Assembly (NCBI RefSeq): GCF_021018805.1
Contig: NC_086283.1
Span: forward strand, 7,949,162-8,013,161
DNA from: Prinia subflava
Lineage: Eukaryota; Chordata; Aves; Passeriformes; Cisticolidae
Direction: 5' to 3'
Length of the DNA: 64,000 nucleotides
Shown: positions 63,175-64,000 of the stretch, piece after piece
How the letters are laid out: every line of letters starts with the position of its first letter
How positions within the stretch are numbered: the stretch's first letter is position 1
Notes under the pieces: model-generated
Databases searched by the model: none
The model's input: only the letters and a program-made list of their open reading frames with translations
What the model was told of the DNA's origin: nothing
Translations under genes and position numbers: made by a program

Positions 63175-64000
63175 GATCTTCTGTGTCCATCTAATTTCTG
63201 TGCTCCACTACTTAGTCCTTTCAAAGCTAACAAACATCTATTTCCATCAAAAGAAAAGACATTAATTTAGTCCTACTACCTCTTAGATGAACTAGCTAAC
63301 TAAAGGAAGACACAAATCAAGCATTTCCTTTGCCATCTTGGACCAATATACCTTGAGACCTCTCTTAAGCACAACAGATTCTGTAAAATATCCTACACCA
63401 GTCAAGAACTGCTGGAGACTAACAGACAACACAGAAATATAAATAATAGTTTGGGTTAGTGAAAAGGCTTTACTGGTGTCCAAAGGAGAAAAAGCATTCT
63501 CTGTATTCACAACATGTTAAACTTTATGAAAACTGAATGTGCTTTTATACCAGTAAAACATTCAGTACAGTTATATACTAGCATCCAGAAACACTGGATA
63601 CTATCTTAAGCAATTTACAATATTTACAGCATGGGTTAATAGCAATAACTCTTGAGGGCAGAAGAAGATTTTTTGGCAATAATTTTAAAACACAACACAG
63701 TGTATCTAAAACACTTCAGTTCTGGGGTTTTTTTTTTTCCTCTTTTCTTTTTTAATATCTAGTAGAGAATGATAGTACAAGCTAAATAGAACTACATAGA
63801 AGAGAGCAAAGAAAGAAGTCCAACGGATTGCTGTTCTAAAGCATGGAATCATATATTCAGAACACATTGTTTCTAAATTTACATTACCACAGCTTTCCAA
63901 GTAAGTCCCTGACCATCCATACTTTGCACCATGGCTTCATTTTTCCATAGTGATTTTTCAGTCATGCTAGATTAAATACTGAAAGTAGCAAGAAGAGTTA

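Larger units (their letters stand above)
62009..64000 (-). other. AIMP1 intron continuing off the right edge
   Basis: No upstream AIMP1 exon is found here: I looked on the minus strand for a donor-flanked block resembling the family's leucine-zipper region and saw none. The stretch holds a probable CR1 3' scrap (62800-62870) and a 20-bp palindrome (63155-63174). The preceding exon, which must supply the first base of the Val codon at 62008, is outside the window. Confidence 0.75.

Noticed and set aside
62009..64000. Upstream AIMP1 coiled-coil exon
   Set aside because: No donor-flanked segment with the expected Glu/Lys-rich heptad sequence is present, so that exon is outside the window.

Overview
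This is a vertebrate nuclear window, very probably from a bird and most likely a passerine. Three things support that. The recognisable interspersed repeats are CR1 LINE fragments, with no Alu, B1 or L1. There is one tRNA-Ile-derived SINE with a CR1-like tail, of the TguSINE1 type known from passerines. The two genes are split by GT-AG introns with AT-rich spacers. There is no bacterial or viral gene organisation, no operon and no CRISPR array.

Two protein-coding genes are supported, both at the right end and convergent. GIMD1 (+ strand, coding exons 45048-45440 and 46608-46877) encodes a complete 220-residue AIG1/GIMAP-type P-loop GTPase-like protein. AIMP1 (- strand, coding exons 62008-61850, 59403-59192, 55982-55814 and 49098-48932) is seen as its last four coding exons. 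They carry the lysine-rich linker and the whole EMAP-II / tRNA-binding module. The N-terminal coiled-coil exons lie beyond the right edge. The stop codons are about 2.05 kb apart. AIMP1 is a scaffold of the multi-tRNA-synthetase complex and precursor of the cytokine EMAP-II. GIMD1 is an uncharacterised GTPase-like protein. Nothing in the sequence shows a functional link between them beyond adjacency.

Positions 1 to about 45,000 form a gene-poor intergenic stretch. I find no convincing coding exon there. It holds an antisense CR1 3' fragment (17026-17612), a probable solo retroviral LTR in minus orientation (19699-20142), an (AT)n microsatellite (21183-21211), a decayed sense CR1 remnant (24761-24968), G/T-rich and A-rich low-complexity tracts, and some segments that may be regulatory or noncoding RNA. 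The short open frames here behave like chance frames.

The AIMP1 introns contain the SINE (about 61053-61195), probable CR1 3'-end scraps (60033-60090, 62800-62870) and a 13-bp-stem inverted repeat. I did not find a clearly new biological system. The most checkable points are the Ser-for-Gly change in the GIMD1 G3 motif, poly(A) signals overlapping the stop codons of both convergent genes, a substituted EMAP-II processing site, an LTR whose ends lack a matching target-site duplication, and a 29-nt candidate microexon in the desert.
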